Shown: positions 45,388-54,386, numbered from the stretch's first letter. The stretch is 64,000 nucleotides of DNA from an uncultured Ruthenibacterium sp. (GCA_910587145.1 CAJUMH010000001.1:16465-80464), one strand, 5' to 3'. Notes: generated by a model not told the origin, from the sequence alone. Numbers and translations are program-made.

Positions 45388-46209
45388 TCAAATCATCGCG
45401 GAAAATCCGCTGAAGCCGCCTTTTTCGTTTTTGCCGCCCTTTGCCACAGCAAAGGAATCGTTGTCGGCAGCCGTCGTTGTGCGGGTAGTGCCGCCGGAAA
45501 CATAGGTCTTGCCGCACTCCGGGCAAATGGCGGTATGGTATGTCACAGATTGGTTTACCACCTTGCGGCCCTCGCGCGCGGCGGACGCCTGCTCGCGCAC
45601 CACATGCTCCATTTCATGGCCCCGCACTGTGGAGGCCGCTGCCTCCGGCGCAATGTGCTGCGCCGTCTTGAACGAAACACCGGGGTCATCGGAGCCGTCC
45701 TGATATTTGCGCTCCTTGCAGGTCTGGCATTCGCTCTCTTCCATTACCTCGCGGGCGCTTTTCGCTTCCTGCGCGCCTTCAATGGCCTGCGGCATCAGGC
45801 GCCCCGCCTCCTGCGCACCCCGCGGCAAAGCGGCTTCGGCCGCGCCGCCCGCGCTCTGCGCACTCTGCGGCACAAGCGCCGCGCCGGCAGAATATGCCCT
45901 CACCGGTACGCTCTGTGCAAACGAGGCGCCCGCCTCGTTTCGCAGCTTTGCCAGCGCCGCATCGTCCATATACTCCATGCGGCTGCGCACCGCCATTGAA
46001 ACAGGGTCGCTGCTCCAGCGCCTTAACGCATCCGGATGCTCGGTGACCTCTTCCGTCCGGGGAACCGATCGAACCGGCTCGACAGCCTGCACCGGCATAT
46101 CCGGCTGTGCGGGCCGCACCGCGCCCGTCTGGGCAGCAACGCGCCGGGATGCATATACGGATACGTACGCATTTTGTCCATAGGAAACCCCTTGGATTGC
46201 ATTCAACAT
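45388..46209 (-). CDS. SprA-family putative metalloprotease
   Basis: This 273-residue protein matches the SprA-related catalytic domain. C-x2-C (ECQTCKERKYQDGSDDPGVSF) is followed by the zinc metalloprotease motif HEMEH in VRGHEMEHVVREQASAA, and a second C-x2-C in AICPECGKTYVSGGTT. The first 130 or so residues are Ala/Arg/Pro-rich and poorly conserved. The ATG at 46209 follows GGGAGGGA. Family function is not well defined. It lies alone between tRNA-Val and a divergent hypothetical gene. Confidence 0.85.
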   Translation of the reverse strand: MLNAIQGVSYGQNAYVSVYASRRVAAQTGAVRPAQPDMPVQAVEPVRSVPRTEEVTEHPDALRRWSSDPVSMAVRSRMEYMDDAALAKLRNEAGASFAQSVPVRAYSAGAALVPQSAQSAGGAAEAALPRGAQEAGRLMPQAIEGAQEAKSAREVMEESECQTCKERKYQDGSDDPGVSFKTAQHIAPEAAASTVRGHEMEHVVREQASAAREGRKVVNQSVTYHTAICPECGKTYVSGGTTRTTTAADNDSFAVAKGGKNEKGGFSGFSAMI

Positions 46210-46463
46210 GAAAGCCGTCCCTCCCTTTTGGCTGCCGCAGAAGCTTCTGATGCTCAGTATACACCATTTCCGCGCAAAATGCAAGAAGCGCCCCGGCCAA
46301 AAAACGGCCCGTTCTGCGGCGAAAAAAGCCCGTTTTGCGGCGCATATCGGTCGCGGTTTTTTGCGGCGGCGCAAGGGTGCGGCAAACCGCCCTGTGCCGC
46401 GTTTATAAAAACGGGATACGCAATTTTTTGCCGGAATCGCAATGTTCCGGCTTGGAGAAAATC

Positions 46464-46772
46464 ATGGATCCTGCGGGCACGGACGGGGAATGTCCCCTGC
46501 TCGCGCCGGATCACAAGCCCCTGTACCGCCCCGACGGCGGCCCCGCCTGCTGCGCCAATCATATCGGGTGGCACGGGGAAACCGTCGCGCTCGATGCAGA
46601 CGTGATGAATGCCTTCGGCAAATGCTCCAGCGGCTTCTATCACGACCTGTACGGGCATATCGTCAACGGCAGGGAGCTGTTTATGAAGCCCGTGCACGTG
46701 AAAGCGGAAATGGCCATCCTCAATGAGATCGAGCGTCAGAGCCCGCCGACGCAGCGCTTTGAACGCCCGTAA
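46464..46772 (+). CDS. Hypothetical protein, Cys/His-containing (102 aa)
   Basis: This is not recognised. The ATG at 46464 has GGAG 7 nt upstream. The protein contains GGPACCANHIGWHGETVALD around residues 27-46 and a compact alpha/beta-looking C-terminal half (FYHDLYGHIVNGRELF, VKAEMAILNEIER). The adjacent Cys and His residues could bind a metal. It is followed 20 nt later by a strong terminator, which supports a real gene. Confidence 0.6.
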   Translation: MDPAGTDGECPLLAPDHKPLYRPDGGPACCANHIGWHGETVALDADVMNAFGKCSSGFYHDLYGHIVNGRELFMKPVHVKAEMAILNEIERQSPPTQRFERP

Positions 46773-46791
46773 GGCTTTTTGCCCATACGGC

Positions 46792-46830
46792 ACGCCCCGC
46801 TCCCGTTTTGGGCGGGAGCGGGGCGTTTTT
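46792..46830 (+). terminator. Rho-independent terminator
   Basis: ACGCCCCGCTCCCG (46792-46805) pairs perfectly with CGGGAGCGGGGCGT (46813-46826), followed by TTTTT. It ends the hypothetical gene at 46464-46772. Confidence 0.92.
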
Positions 46831-46968
46831 GCGGACCTCCGGGTTTTACAAGAAAGTCCATTTGCGCCAGCGACTCACGCGCGTCTCCGTTTTCCTCGGC
46901 CGCACCGCCGGAACGGTCTTTTTGCCCAAGGCCCGCCTTTTATGTCCGGCAAAATGCCTCTTTCGCGC

Positions 46969-47613
46969 TCAATAGCCCAGCGGCTCGCCCACAAGGATCA
47001 CCTTGATGCGGCCGGCCGCGCGCTGATAGCGATGCAGCACGTAAGTACAGCAGATGCGCCCCGGGCTGCGGCAGTCCATGCAATGGCCCGTGGCGGCGCA
47101 CGGCGTTTCGCACGAAAGGCGCTTCGCGTTAGCCGGGGCGGCCACCTCGCGCACGCGCTGCTCGGCAGCGGGCAGATCCTTCACCAATTTGTTGCAGCCC
47201 ACCACCAGCACCACGCTGGCCGGGCCGAACGTGATGGCGGCCACACGGTTGGCGTTGCCGTCCACATTCAGGATCTCGCCCGCCTCGGTAACGGCGTTCG
47301 CCGAAGAAAAGTAGCAATCGGCAAAAAAGCTCTTGCGGTAAATTTCACCGATCTCCTCCGGCGTCAGGCCCGGTGCGCCGCGGTCGAGGAACTGATACGC
47401 GCCGCTGCGCAGCAGCTCCATCACACCGCACTCCGCAAGGCTCATGCTGCCGCCCGCGCCCACCACAGAGCCCTCGGGCACAAGCCGGCGAACCAGCGGA
47501 ACCACCTCCGCGGCGGTATCCGCGCAGTAGGCCTCCATATTGTTTTTCCGCAGGGCCTCGGCCGTGCGCTCCATGCGCTGGCGGGTCACCTCCGCAAGCG
47601 ATTGATGCATCAT
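46969..47613 (-). CDS. LUD-domain (LutC/DUF162-like) protein
   Basis: This 214-residue protein has the LUD fold: NMEAYCADTAAEVVPLVRRLVPEGSVVGAGGSMSLAECG, then FFADCYFSSANAVTEAGEILNVDGNANRVAAITFGP and VVGCNKLVKDLPAA. The C-terminus is cysteine-rich (CETPCAATGHCMDCRSPGRICC), as in the Clostridia subgroup annotated as lactate-utilisation proteins, and may bind a metal or cluster. LutC relatives take part in lactate oxidation, but lutA/lutB are absent here, so the role is uncertain. The start has GGAAGG upstream. Confidence 0.88.
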   Translation of the reverse strand: MMHQSLAEVTRQRMERTAEALRKNNMEAYCADTAAEVVPLVRRLVPEGSVVGAGGSMSLAECGVMELLRSGAYQFLDRGAPGLTPEEIGEIYRKSFFADCYFSSANAVTEAGEILNVDGNANRVAAITFGPASVVLVVGCNKLVKDLPAAEQRVREVAAPANAKRLSCETPCAATGHCMDCRSPGRICCTYVLHRYQRAAGRIKVILVGEPLGY

Positions 47614-47744
47614 GAACCTTCCTTTCTGCTGTAAAAACAGCTCTTTCGTTTCGCGCCATCGCTGCGCGGGCACAGACGGTTTTCGGCGCGGGTAAGGCTT
47701 TTTATTCCGGCAAAGCTGCCCGCCCTCCGGCGCGGCCAGAGCTT

Positions 47745-48299
47745 TCAGCCCGGCAGGTGTTTTTCGGCCTGCTCCGCAGTAAACCACGCGCGCAGCGCGG
47801 GCGTTTTTTCAATAATGCGCACCAGCGGCAGGCCCAGCACCATGCAGGAAAACAGCTGGCCGATCCCAACGCTCGCGGCCTGCAGCAAAAAACCGTTCAA
47901 TGTACGCGGGCCAAATGCCCACGCAAGCTCTGCGCCAACGATCACGGCATTGAACAGCACCGGCGGAATGGCGGCGGCAAGGGGCAGGCCCCGCACACGC
48001 ACCTGGGCCAGGCGGCGTGTGCACAGCGCGGCACACAGCGTGGCAGCCGTGCCGAACAGGATATCCAGCGCGCCCAAAACGTTTGCCCCCGTAAAAACAC
48101 CCACCAAATTGGTGAGAAAGCATCCCAATGTTACGCCCACAACGGCGTCGGGCACGAGCACGGGCAGCAGCGTAAGCGCCTCGCCCACGCGCGCCTGCAC
48201 GGAGCCGAACGCGATGGGCGCAATCGCAAGGTTTACAGCGGTGTACAGCGACGCAATGAGCGCGCAGCGAACAAGTGTTTTTGTGCTTATCTGTTTCAT
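47745..48299 (-). CDS. queT: QueT-family queuosine precursor transporter
   Basis: This 184-residue protein has about five hydrophobic helices with the QueT pattern: LVRCALIASLYTAVNLAIAPIAFGSVQARVGEALTLLPVLVPDAVVGVTLGCFLTNL. QueT proteins are S components thought to import queuosine precursors through the ECF core (EcfA1-A2-T encoded at 17.0-19.8 kb). The start at 48299 follows CTGGAG. It has a long structured leader (48300-48470), but I could not identify a preQ1 aptamer in it. Confidence 0.9.
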   Translation of the reverse strand: MKQISTKTLVRCALIASLYTAVNLAIAPIAFGSVQARVGEALTLLPVLVPDAVVGVTLGCFLTNLVGVFTGANVLGALDILFGTAATLCAALCTRRLAQVRVRGLPLAAAIPPVLFNAVIVGAELAWAFGPRTLNGFLLQAASVGIGQLFSCMVLGLPLVRIIEKTPALRAWFTAEQAEKHLPG

Positions 48300-48327
48300 G
48301 ATACAAATTCTCCAGCGGCTGAATTTT

Positions 48328-48432
48328 ACCCCGCCGCCGCCGCCAGTGCGGCGGGGTGGTCCGTTCCCCGCAGCGCGCCGAGCGGCCGGCACATCCGGAA
48401 ACGGCGGGCACAAAATATGAAGTTGCCCGCCG
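48328..48432 (-). promoter_or_regulatory. Structured leader upstream of queT
   Basis: Two strong hairpins lie between the queT start and the MscS gene. One is a 9-bp stem (48402-48410 with 48424-48432), the other a 10-bp stem (48328-48337 with 48348-48357). TACAAT-like -10 sequence lies just upstream on the minus strand. The leader may carry cis-control, but no known riboswitch consensus was matched. Confidence 0.4.
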
Positions 48433-48531
48433 TAATTGTATCACGAATCGCTGTAAAATGCTACCCCCTCCGGCGGGCACTTTCTCCCGCTTCGGCGGGC
48501 CGCGCGGCGCGGCCCGCCGCCTTCGGGCTCT

Positions 48532-49638
48532 TTATTTTCTCGCTTCCCTGCACGGCTCCGGCGGCATTTTTTCCAGATAGACGCTCTGGCTGGGGAACGC
48601 AAACGCCACATCCAGCTCCTGCATCAGATCCAGAACGGCAAGGTTCAGCCGGTCCTGCACCTCCATAGCGTCTGCCCACGCCGGGGCAAGCAGACTGCAG
48701 CTTACCAGAATATCAATGCTGGACGCGCCAAACCCGCTGAGGCGCACCAGAACGGAATCCGCCTCCACCTGCGCGTCTGCTTTCAGCAGTGCGCGCAGGT
48801 GCGCCATCAGGGCTTCGATGCGCTCTTTCGGCGTGTCGTATGTCACGCCGAGGGTAAAGCGGAACAGGCGCGTGCGCCGCTGTGTGCCGTTGGTAATCGC
48901 CTCGGCGCACAAAAGCGAATTGGGCAGGATCACAAGGCCGCCGTCCAGCGTGCGCACCTTCGTGCTGCGAAAGCCGATATCCTCCACTGTGCCCTCGGCC
49001 ACGCCGGTAACGATCCAGTCGCCCAGAGAAAACGGTTTTTCCAAAATGATGACGAGCCCCGCAAAAAAGTTTTCTGCCGAATCCTTCGCCGCAAGCGATA
49101 CCGTCAGGCCCGCAAGGCCCAGCCCGGTGATCAGGCCGTTTACGTTGAAGCCCAGCTCGCCCAGTACCATCACGAGCGCAAAGCACACCACAACCGCCTG
49201 CAGAACCTTGTTCACAAAGGCCGCCGCGGTGCGGTCCGCGCGGGAGCCCGGCCCGTCCTTTGCATTTTGCATCATCAGGAGAACGATATCGCTCGATCCC
49301 GCCAGTCCCCACGCGAACAGCGTGATCAGGGCGATTCGCAGCAGCCGATCCAGCCACGGCCTGTACGCCGCAGCCCATTCAGGCGGCGCCGGCAGCAGGC
49401 ACAGCGCGCCATAAAGCCCCAGCACCCACAGCATCATCGGCGCGGGGCGCGAAAAGCCCTGCACCAGCACCCGCAGCACCCTGCTGCGGGTGCGCCCGGC
49501 GCGTTTTGCCGCCCACGGCGCCAGCCGGGCACGCACCAGCCGGCTGCACAGATACGCCGCCAAAAACACCGCCGCGCATAGCGCCAGCCGAAGCTGCCAG
49601 CCGGGCGTACCGGCCCAGTAAGTACGCAAGGTTTCCAT
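48532..49638 (-). CDS. Small-conductance mechanosensitive channel (MscS family)
   Basis: This 368-residue protein has four to five membrane helices. The pore helix and beta-domain motif GFNVNGLITGLGLAGLTVSLAAKDSAENFFAGLVIILEKPFSLGDWI is the MscS signature. The C-terminal cytoplasmic vestibule follows. It releases solutes on hypo-osmotic shock. The ribosome binding site is poor (GGAAGGGCAGGCG distant from ATG 49638). It is followed by queT on the same strand after about 230 nt. Confidence 0.93.
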   Translation of the reverse strand: METLRTYWAGTPGWQLRLALCAAVFLAAYLCSRLVRARLAPWAAKRAGRTRSRVLRVLVQGFSRPAPMMLWVLGLYGALCLLPAPPEWAAAYRPWLDRLLRIALITLFAWGLAGSSDIVLLMMQNAKDGPGSRADRTAAAFVNKVLQAVVVCFALVMVLGELGFNVNGLITGLGLAGLTVSLAAKDSAENFFAGLVIILEKPFSLGDWIVTGVAEGTVEDIGFRSTKVRTLDGGLVILPNSLLCAEAITNGTQRRTRLFRFTLGVTYDTPKERIEALMAHLRALLKADAQVEADSVLVRLSGFGASSIDILVSCSLLAPAWADAMEVQDRLNLAVLDLMQELDVAFAFPSQSVYLEKMPPEPCREARK

Positions 49639-49825
49639 TTTTTAAACGCCTGCCCTTCCCGAATTTTTGTAAAAGCTTTGCCCCGGATCTGGCGTGCGGC
49701 AGAAAAGACAAAATAACGGCCGCTCCAAAGCGCGTGCCCCGCTGCGGGGGCCCGCGGGCCTTTCGTCTTTTGCTCCTGCCGCCCGCCTCCGGGGCAGTCT
49801 GCGTTTTTTGCGGCGCGCTTTTCGG

Positions 49826-50791
49826 CTACCGCTTTTCTTTTGCTTCCAGTGTTGTCTCGCCGATGATAAAGCGCGGACGCCGCTTGGTCTCGCTGTAAAT
49901 CTTGCCGATATATTCGCCGATCACGCCGATGCCCAGCAGCTGTACGCCGCCAAGAAAATAGACCGCGCAGATCATGCTTGTCCAGCCCGTAACCGTATAG
50001 CCGAACAGCTTTGTGATGATGGTGCCAATGATGGCAAGAAAGCTGACGGCGCTCACAAGAATGCCCGCCGCCGTGATCAGGCGCAGGGGCTTTGTGGAAA
50101 GGCTGGTAATGCCGTCGAACGCAAACGCCAGCATCTTTTTCAGCGGATAATGGCTTTCGCCCGCAAGGCGCTCGGCGCGCTCGTAATAAACACTGGAGCA
50201 GCGGTAGCCCACCAGCGGCACAAGGCCGCGCAAAAACAGGTTCACCTCGCCGAATTCAGCCAGCCCCTCCAGCGCGCGGCGGCTGAGCAGGCGGTAATCG
50301 GCGTGGTTGAACACCACGTCCGCGCCCAAAGCGCGCATTACACGGTAAAAGCCCTCGGCCGTGGTGCGCTTGAACCAGGTATCCGTCGTGCGCTTCGAGC
50401 GCACGCCATACACCACGTCCACTCCGGCCAGATATTCGTCGATCATCGCGTCCATCGCATTGATATCGTCCTGCCCGTCGCAATCAATGGAGATCGTCAC
50501 GTCCGCGTATTCCTTCGCCGTCATCAGGCCCGCCAGCAGCGCATTCTGGTGGCCGCGGTTGCGCGAAAGGCACACGCCCTCATAATGCGCGTCGGACGCG
50601 GCCAACTCCTCTATGATCTGCCAGGTTTTGTCCTTCGAGCCGTCGTTCACAAACAGCACGCGGCTCTCGTCCGAAATTTTCCCCGCGGCGGCAAGCCCTG
50701 TGATCTTTTTTAGGAATATGCCGCTCGTCATCGGCAGCACAGCCTCCTCGTTGTAACAGGGAATGACGATATACAAAATGGGATCCTTCAT
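49826..50791 (-). CDS. GtrB/DPM1-like family 2 glycosyltransferase
   Basis: This 321-residue enzyme has an N-terminal GT2 domain (LYIVIPCYNEEAVLP, FVNDGSKDKTW, SIDCDGQDD with the metal-binding DxD) and two C-terminal membrane helices. The segment RCSSVYYERAERLAGESHYPLKKM is typical of GtrB-type polyprenyl-phosphate glycosyltransferases. It would load a sugar onto undecaprenyl phosphate at the inner membrane face for cell-surface glycosylation. The DegV gene is 14 nt upstream on the same strand. Confidence 0.93.
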   Translation of the reverse strand: MKDPILYIVIPCYNEEAVLPMTSGIFLKKITGLAAAGKISDESRVLFVNDGSKDKTWQIIEELAASDAHYEGVCLSRNRGHQNALLAGLMTAKEYADVTISIDCDGQDDINAMDAMIDEYLAGVDVVYGVRSKRTTDTWFKRTTAEGFYRVMRALGADVVFNHADYRLLSRRALEGLAEFGEVNLFLRGLVPLVGYRCSSVYYERAERLAGESHYPLKKMLAFAFDGITSLSTKPLRLITAAGILVSAVSFLAIIGTIITKLFGYTVTGWTSMICAVYFLGGVQLLGIGVIGEYIGKIYSETKRRPRFIIGETTLEAKEKR

Positions 50792-50805
50792 CCGGAGCGC
50801 TCCTC

Positions 50806-51672
50806 TCAGCGGCGTTTTTCACCCTCGATCACAATAGCCACCGCGTTGGGGCCGGTGTTGGTGGCAACGGCGGCGCCCAGCAGGAACGTGCCCGCGGGCG
50901 CATAGCCCAGCTCTTTTCTGCACAGCTTTGCCAGCACCTTGATGTTGCCCTCGTCCGTGCCGCCCACAAGATAGACACCGCCCGGCACAAGGTGCTTTTT
51001 CGCCTGCTCCACAAGGCCCGGGATCACGTTGCTGTCGCCGCGCACCTTGGCAACGGTGGCGGTGGTGTTGTCAACCATGCGGATGATGGGCCGCAGGCCC
51101 AAAAGCTCGCCCGCAAACGCCGCCGCGGCAGAGACCCGCCCGCTCTTCTTTACAAAGCGCAGCGTGTACATCGAAAGCAGCACCTCCATGCGGGAAAACG
51201 CATCCTCCAGATACTGCACCACGCTGGGCACATCCGCGCCCGACTGCAGCTTGCGCGCGGCCTCGCACACATGCCAGCCGTAAGTCATGGAATAGGTGTG
51301 GCTGTCCACTACATGTACGCGCATGGAACTCTGCGGCCGTTCCTCCTGCAGCGCGGCCGCAGCCATGCGGGCCGCCTCGTAAGTGCTGGAACCGGCAGAA
51401 TTGATGGACACATAAATCACATCGTCGCAGCCCTCGTCCGCATAGGCGCAGAATTTTTCCAAAAAGCGCGTCATCGTTACCTGCGACGTTTTGGGAATGT
51501 CCTTTGCGCCCGCCAGCAGCTCGTAATACTGCTCGTTTGTCAAATCGACCCGCTCGGTATAGCTTTGCCCGTCCACCACAATTTGAAACGGCAAAATGTC
51601 GATGCCGTACTTTTCCTCCAGCTCGCGGGAGATATCACTGGCAGAATCGGTTAAAATCGCTGTTTTGCTCAT
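50806..51672 (-). CDS. DegV-family fatty-acid-binding protein
   Basis: This 288-residue protein has the DegV two-domain fold: AILTDSASDISRELEEKYGIDILPFQIVVDGQSY, KTSQVTMTRF, the ligand-site SINSAGSSTYEAA, and VDSHTYSMTYG. Relatives bind fatty acids and act as FakB subunits that present them to FakA kinase for phosphorylation. No fakA is adjacent. The ATG at 51672 has GGAGT upstream. It may be co-transcribed with the GtrB-like gene. Confidence 0.93.
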   Translation of the reverse strand: MSKTAILTDSASDISRELEEKYGIDILPFQIVVDGQSYTERVDLTNEQYYELLAGAKDIPKTSQVTMTRFLEKFCAYADEGCDDVIYVSINSAGSSTYEAARMAAAALQEERPQSSMRVHVVDSHTYSMTYGWHVCEAARKLQSGADVPSVVQYLEDAFSRMEVLLSMYTLRFVKKSGRVSAAAAFAGELLGLRPIIRMVDNTTATVAKVRGDSNVIPGLVEQAKKHLVPGGVYLVGGTDEGNIKVLAKLCRKELGYAPAGTFLLGAAVATNTGPNAVAIVIEGEKRR

Positions 51673-51816
51673 CGGTTTCCACTCCTTATTCCATTTGTGA
51701 TCGTTGCAGTTTGCTCTATCAGATCGTCTTTTCTCTGCCGCTTTGCCTGCCCTGTACAGAGCCGCCCCTGCAGGAGCCTTCCGGCGCCGCGCAAAAAGGG
51801 GGCGCGCCGGCGTCCG

Positions 51817-52326
51817 TCAGGGCAGCCGGTCGGGCCACGCGTAGCCCCGCAGGCGGCCCGTATCCAAAAGGCCCGCAAAATCCCGCTGGCGCAGCGCCTC
51901 GTAAACGCCCACGGCCACTGTATTGGAAAGGTTCAGGCTGCGCGCGTCGGCAATCATAGGCAGGCGCACACAGCTTTCCGGATGCGCGGCCAGCAGCGCC
52001 TCGGGCAAACCGGCGTCCTCGCGGCCGAACACAAGATACGCGCCGTCCGGATACAAAACATCCGTGTACCGCCGGGGCGCTTTTGTGGTAAAGTAGAAAA
52101 AAGGCCCCGGACATCGGCGAAAAAAATCATCCGTCCCATTATAATATGTTATATCAAGCAGATGCCAATAGTCAAGCCCGGCGCGCTTGAGTTTTTTATC
52201 ATCCACAGTAAAGCCCATCGGCTTTACAAGGTGCAGACGCGCGCCCGTTGCGGCACAGGTGCGGGCAATATTGCCCGTATTCTGCGGGATCTGCGGCTCC
52301 ACCAAAACGATATTCAGCGGCTGCAT
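51817..52326 (-). CDS. trmL: tRNA (cytidine/uridine-34-2'-O)-methyltransferase TrmL
   Basis: This 169-residue SPOUT methyltransferase methylates the wobble ribose of certain leucine tRNAs. It has NIVLVEPQIPQNTGNIARTCAATG, DYWHLLDI, FGREDAGLPEALL, and the trefoil-knot motif RSLNLSNTVAVGVYEALRQ. Length is standard. The start follows AAAAAGGAG. It lies 13 nt downstream of the kinase gene. Confidence 0.95.
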   Translation of the reverse strand: MQPLNIVLVEPQIPQNTGNIARTCAATGARLHLVKPMGFTVDDKKLKRAGLDYWHLLDITYYNGTDDFFRRCPGPFFYFTTKAPRRYTDVLYPDGAYLVFGREDAGLPEALLAAHPESCVRLPMIADARSLNLSNTVAVGVYEALRQRDFAGLLDTGRLRGYAWPDRLP

Positions 52327-52339
52327 ACAAGTCTCCTTT

Positions 52340-53194
52340 TTAATATTGCAGCGGGCGCTGCACCCATTCGGCCAGCGCGCCGAGCAGCGGCTCGAACTGC
52401 ACGCCAAAGCGCGGGTCTGCGCCGGCGCGCAGCGTTCTGTGCGCGGCAAGAGACACAAACCGTGCGGCAAGCGAAGCGGCGCTCTGCTCGCTGCGGCCGG
52501 CCAGCAGCGCCCCCGTAAACGCGGCCGCGAACAGATCGCCCGTGCCGGGATATGCCTGCGGCGCCGCCTCGTAGGGCAAAAAGACAGGCTGCTGCCCGCG
52601 CACGGCACAAACGTTGCCCCGCTGCCCCGTGCCCTGCGCGGCGCCTGTTACAACGGCGCAGCGCAGACGCGCAAAGCGCTGCAGCAGCAGCGCGGCATGG
52701 CGCACGGCACGCAGGCCGGACGCGCCCGCCGCACCGTCCTCCTGTACCAGCAGCGCGGCCTCGGTTGTGTTGGGAACGATCACATCCGCCGCGGCGCACA
52801 GCCGCGCCTGCGCGGCGCACACCTCCGGCGTCACGGCGGAATACAGCCTGCCATGGTCGGCCATGGCGGGGTCTGCCACCCGCAGCGCCGCCGGGCTTTG
52901 GGCATACGCCCGCTCCACCAGCGCCGCCTGCTCCGGGCCCGAGAGATAGCCGCTGTATACACAATCGAACGAAAGGCCCAGCCGCTCGTAATGCCCGAGC
53001 GCGGCAAGGGCGAACGCGCTTTCGTCGCTGCATGCGGGCGTGCCAAGGCCGCCGAAGTGTGTGGAGAGCAGCGCCGTAGGCAGCGCGCAGGGCGCCGCGC
53101 CCGCCGCCGCCAGCGTGGGCAGCACCACCGCAAGGCTGCTGCGCCCCACGCAGGAAAAATCCTGGATGCACAAAACCGAGTGCTGCCCTGCCAT
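52340..53194 (-). CDS. Pyridoxal/pyridoxamine kinase (ribokinase superfamily)
   Basis: This 284-residue kinase phosphorylates pyridoxal-type B6 vitamers. It shows VLCIQDFSCVGRSSLAVVLPTLAAAG, LSTHFGG, PNTTEAALLV, and the catalytic GTGDLFAAAFTGALLAG anion-hole motif with the general-base Asp. This is the PdxK/PdxY layout. The ATG at 53194 has GGAG 8 nt upstream. trmL follows 13 nt later. Confidence 0.92.
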   Translation of the reverse strand: MAGQHSVLCIQDFSCVGRSSLAVVLPTLAAAGAAPCALPTALLSTHFGGLGTPACSDESAFALAALGHYERLGLSFDCVYSGYLSGPEQAALVERAYAQSPAALRVADPAMADHGRLYSAVTPEVCAAQARLCAAADVIVPNTTEAALLVQEDGAAGASGLRAVRHAALLLQRFARLRCAVVTGAAQGTGQRGNVCAVRGQQPVFLPYEAAPQAYPGTGDLFAAAFTGALLAGRSEQSAASLAARFVSLAAHRTLRAGADPRFGVQFEPLLGALAEWVQRPLQY

Positions 53195-53460
53195 TCTGCG
53201 TTCTCCTCTCTGCGCGATCCTGCGTTGGTTCCTCGCCGGTTCCACGTCGGTCTACTGCCGGCCCCGATCATTTTTCGCCGGCTTCCCGTCGGGTTCGCAT
53301 CGGCTCCCGCGCCCCGGCTCTACAACTTTCCGGCCCCGGACGCGGAGACCTGCAGTTTCCATTCCAAGCATCAAAGGCCAAAAGCCTTTTTACAGTATAG
53401 CACAGCCGCGGCACTTTTGAAAGCGGTATTTCTTTTTACCGCACAGTCGTTTTATCCCGC

Positions 53461-53560
53461 CGCATGGTCTTGTTTGCCGCCCTGCGGTTTTATTTGCCGC
53501 CCTGCGGTCTTGTTTGCCGCCCTGCGGTCTTGTTTGCCGCCCTGCGGTTTTATTTGCCGC
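53461..53560. repeat. 20-bp tandem repeat, five copies
   Basis: Five near-identical 20-bp units (CCTGCGGTCTTGTTTGCCGC consensus) run from 53461 to 53560 in register, with a partial sixth. It lies between the kinase gene and the hpf promoter. No ORF is supported. Confidence 0.95.
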
Positions 53561-53665
53561 TGCGGCCGCCGGACACGCAGCGCAGAAAGCGAGGCCCCGC
53601 CGCTCATAATTCATAATTTCTCTGTTTTGTTTTACAAATATTTTAGAAAAAATACACAAACGCTC

Positions 53666-53695
53666 TTGTAAAACGCCCCGGGAAAGTGCTACAAT
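53666..53695 (+). promoter_or_regulatory. Promoter of hpf
   Basis: TTGTAA (53666-53671), 18 bp, TACAAT (53690-53695). The leader to the start at 53796 is about 95 nt, GC-rich, and ends in AAAGGAG. Confidence 0.65.
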
Positions 53696-53795
53696 AAAAA
53701 TACAGGCAGCGGGCATCGGCCGCTGCCCGGGAAGGGAGCGCCGGGGCACACGCCCCGTGAACGGCGCGGCCCAAAGCGAAAGGAGACTTTTGTTT

Positions 53796-54323
53796 ATGAA
53801 GGTTACCTGTACCGGACGCAAGGTTGGTTTAAAAAGTTCGTTTGTGGAGCGCGCGCAGAAAAAGCTGGCAAAGCTGGACAAGTTTTTCTCCGACGGCGCG
53901 GAGGCGAATGTGACCGTAACCGTTGAAAAGGATTGGCAGACCGTGGAGATTACGGTAAAAGATAAGGGTTTTACCTGCCGGGCCGAAAAGGCGGCCGACC
54001 GCATGGAGGACGCGTTTGAGACCGCGCTGGATCTGCTGACACGGCGCATCGTCAAAAACCGCAAAAAGCTGGAGAGCCGCGTCTATCAGCCCGCCGTGGA
54101 GGCGTTTGCGGTGGAGACGCACGAGGAGGAAGCGGAGGAAGAATACAGCGTCATCCGCGAAAAGCACTTCTCCTGCAAGCCCAGCACCGTAGAGGAAGCA
54201 ATTTTGGAAATGAACATGCTGGGCCATACGTTCTTTTTGTTCCGCGATGCGGATACCGATGAGGTGCACGCCGTGTACCGCCGCAAGGACGGCGCTTACG
54301 GCGTTCTGATCCCGGAGAAATAA
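53796..54323 (+). CDS. hpf: Long-form ribosome hibernation promoting factor
   Basis: This 175-residue protein has an N-terminal RaiA/HPF ribosome-binding domain (residues 1-98, KVTCTGRKVGLKSSFVERAQKKLAKLDKFF) and a C-terminal dimerisation domain (about 118-175, REKHFSCKPSTVEEAILEMNMLGHTFFLFRDADTDEVHAVYRRKDGAYGVLIPE). In Bacillota this long form pairs 70S ribosomes into inactive 100S dimers in stationary phase. The start at 53796 follows AAAGGAG. Confidence 0.97.
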   Translation: MKVTCTGRKVGLKSSFVERAQKKLAKLDKFFSDGAEANVTVTVEKDWQTVEITVKDKGFTCRAEKAADRMEDAFETALDLLTRRIVKNRKKLESRVYQPAVEAFAVETHEEEAEEEYSVIREKHFSCKPSTVEEAILEMNMLGHTFFLFRDADTDEVHAVYRRKDGAYGVLIPEK

Positions 54324-54344
54324 GCGGGTTTTTCGTGTCCATAG

Positions 54345-54386
54345 AAAAAAGGCGGCGCGGCTTTTTGCCGCGCCGCGCCGTTTATT
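54345..54386. terminator. Bidirectional terminator between hpf and spoIIE
   Basis: GCGGCGCGGC (54352-54361) pairs with GCCGCGCCGC (54367-54376). An A run precedes it and TTTATTTT follows, so it can serve both convergent genes. Confidence 0.85.

Noticed and set aside
48300-48470. preQ1 riboswitch before queT
   Set aside because: I could not find the short preQ1-I pseudoknot consensus (C-rich stem with an A-rich tail) in the leader; only plain hairpins are visible.
53461-53560. CRISPR array
   Set aside because: The 20-bp units abut without spacers and no cas genes occur; the same is true of every other repeat array in the window.
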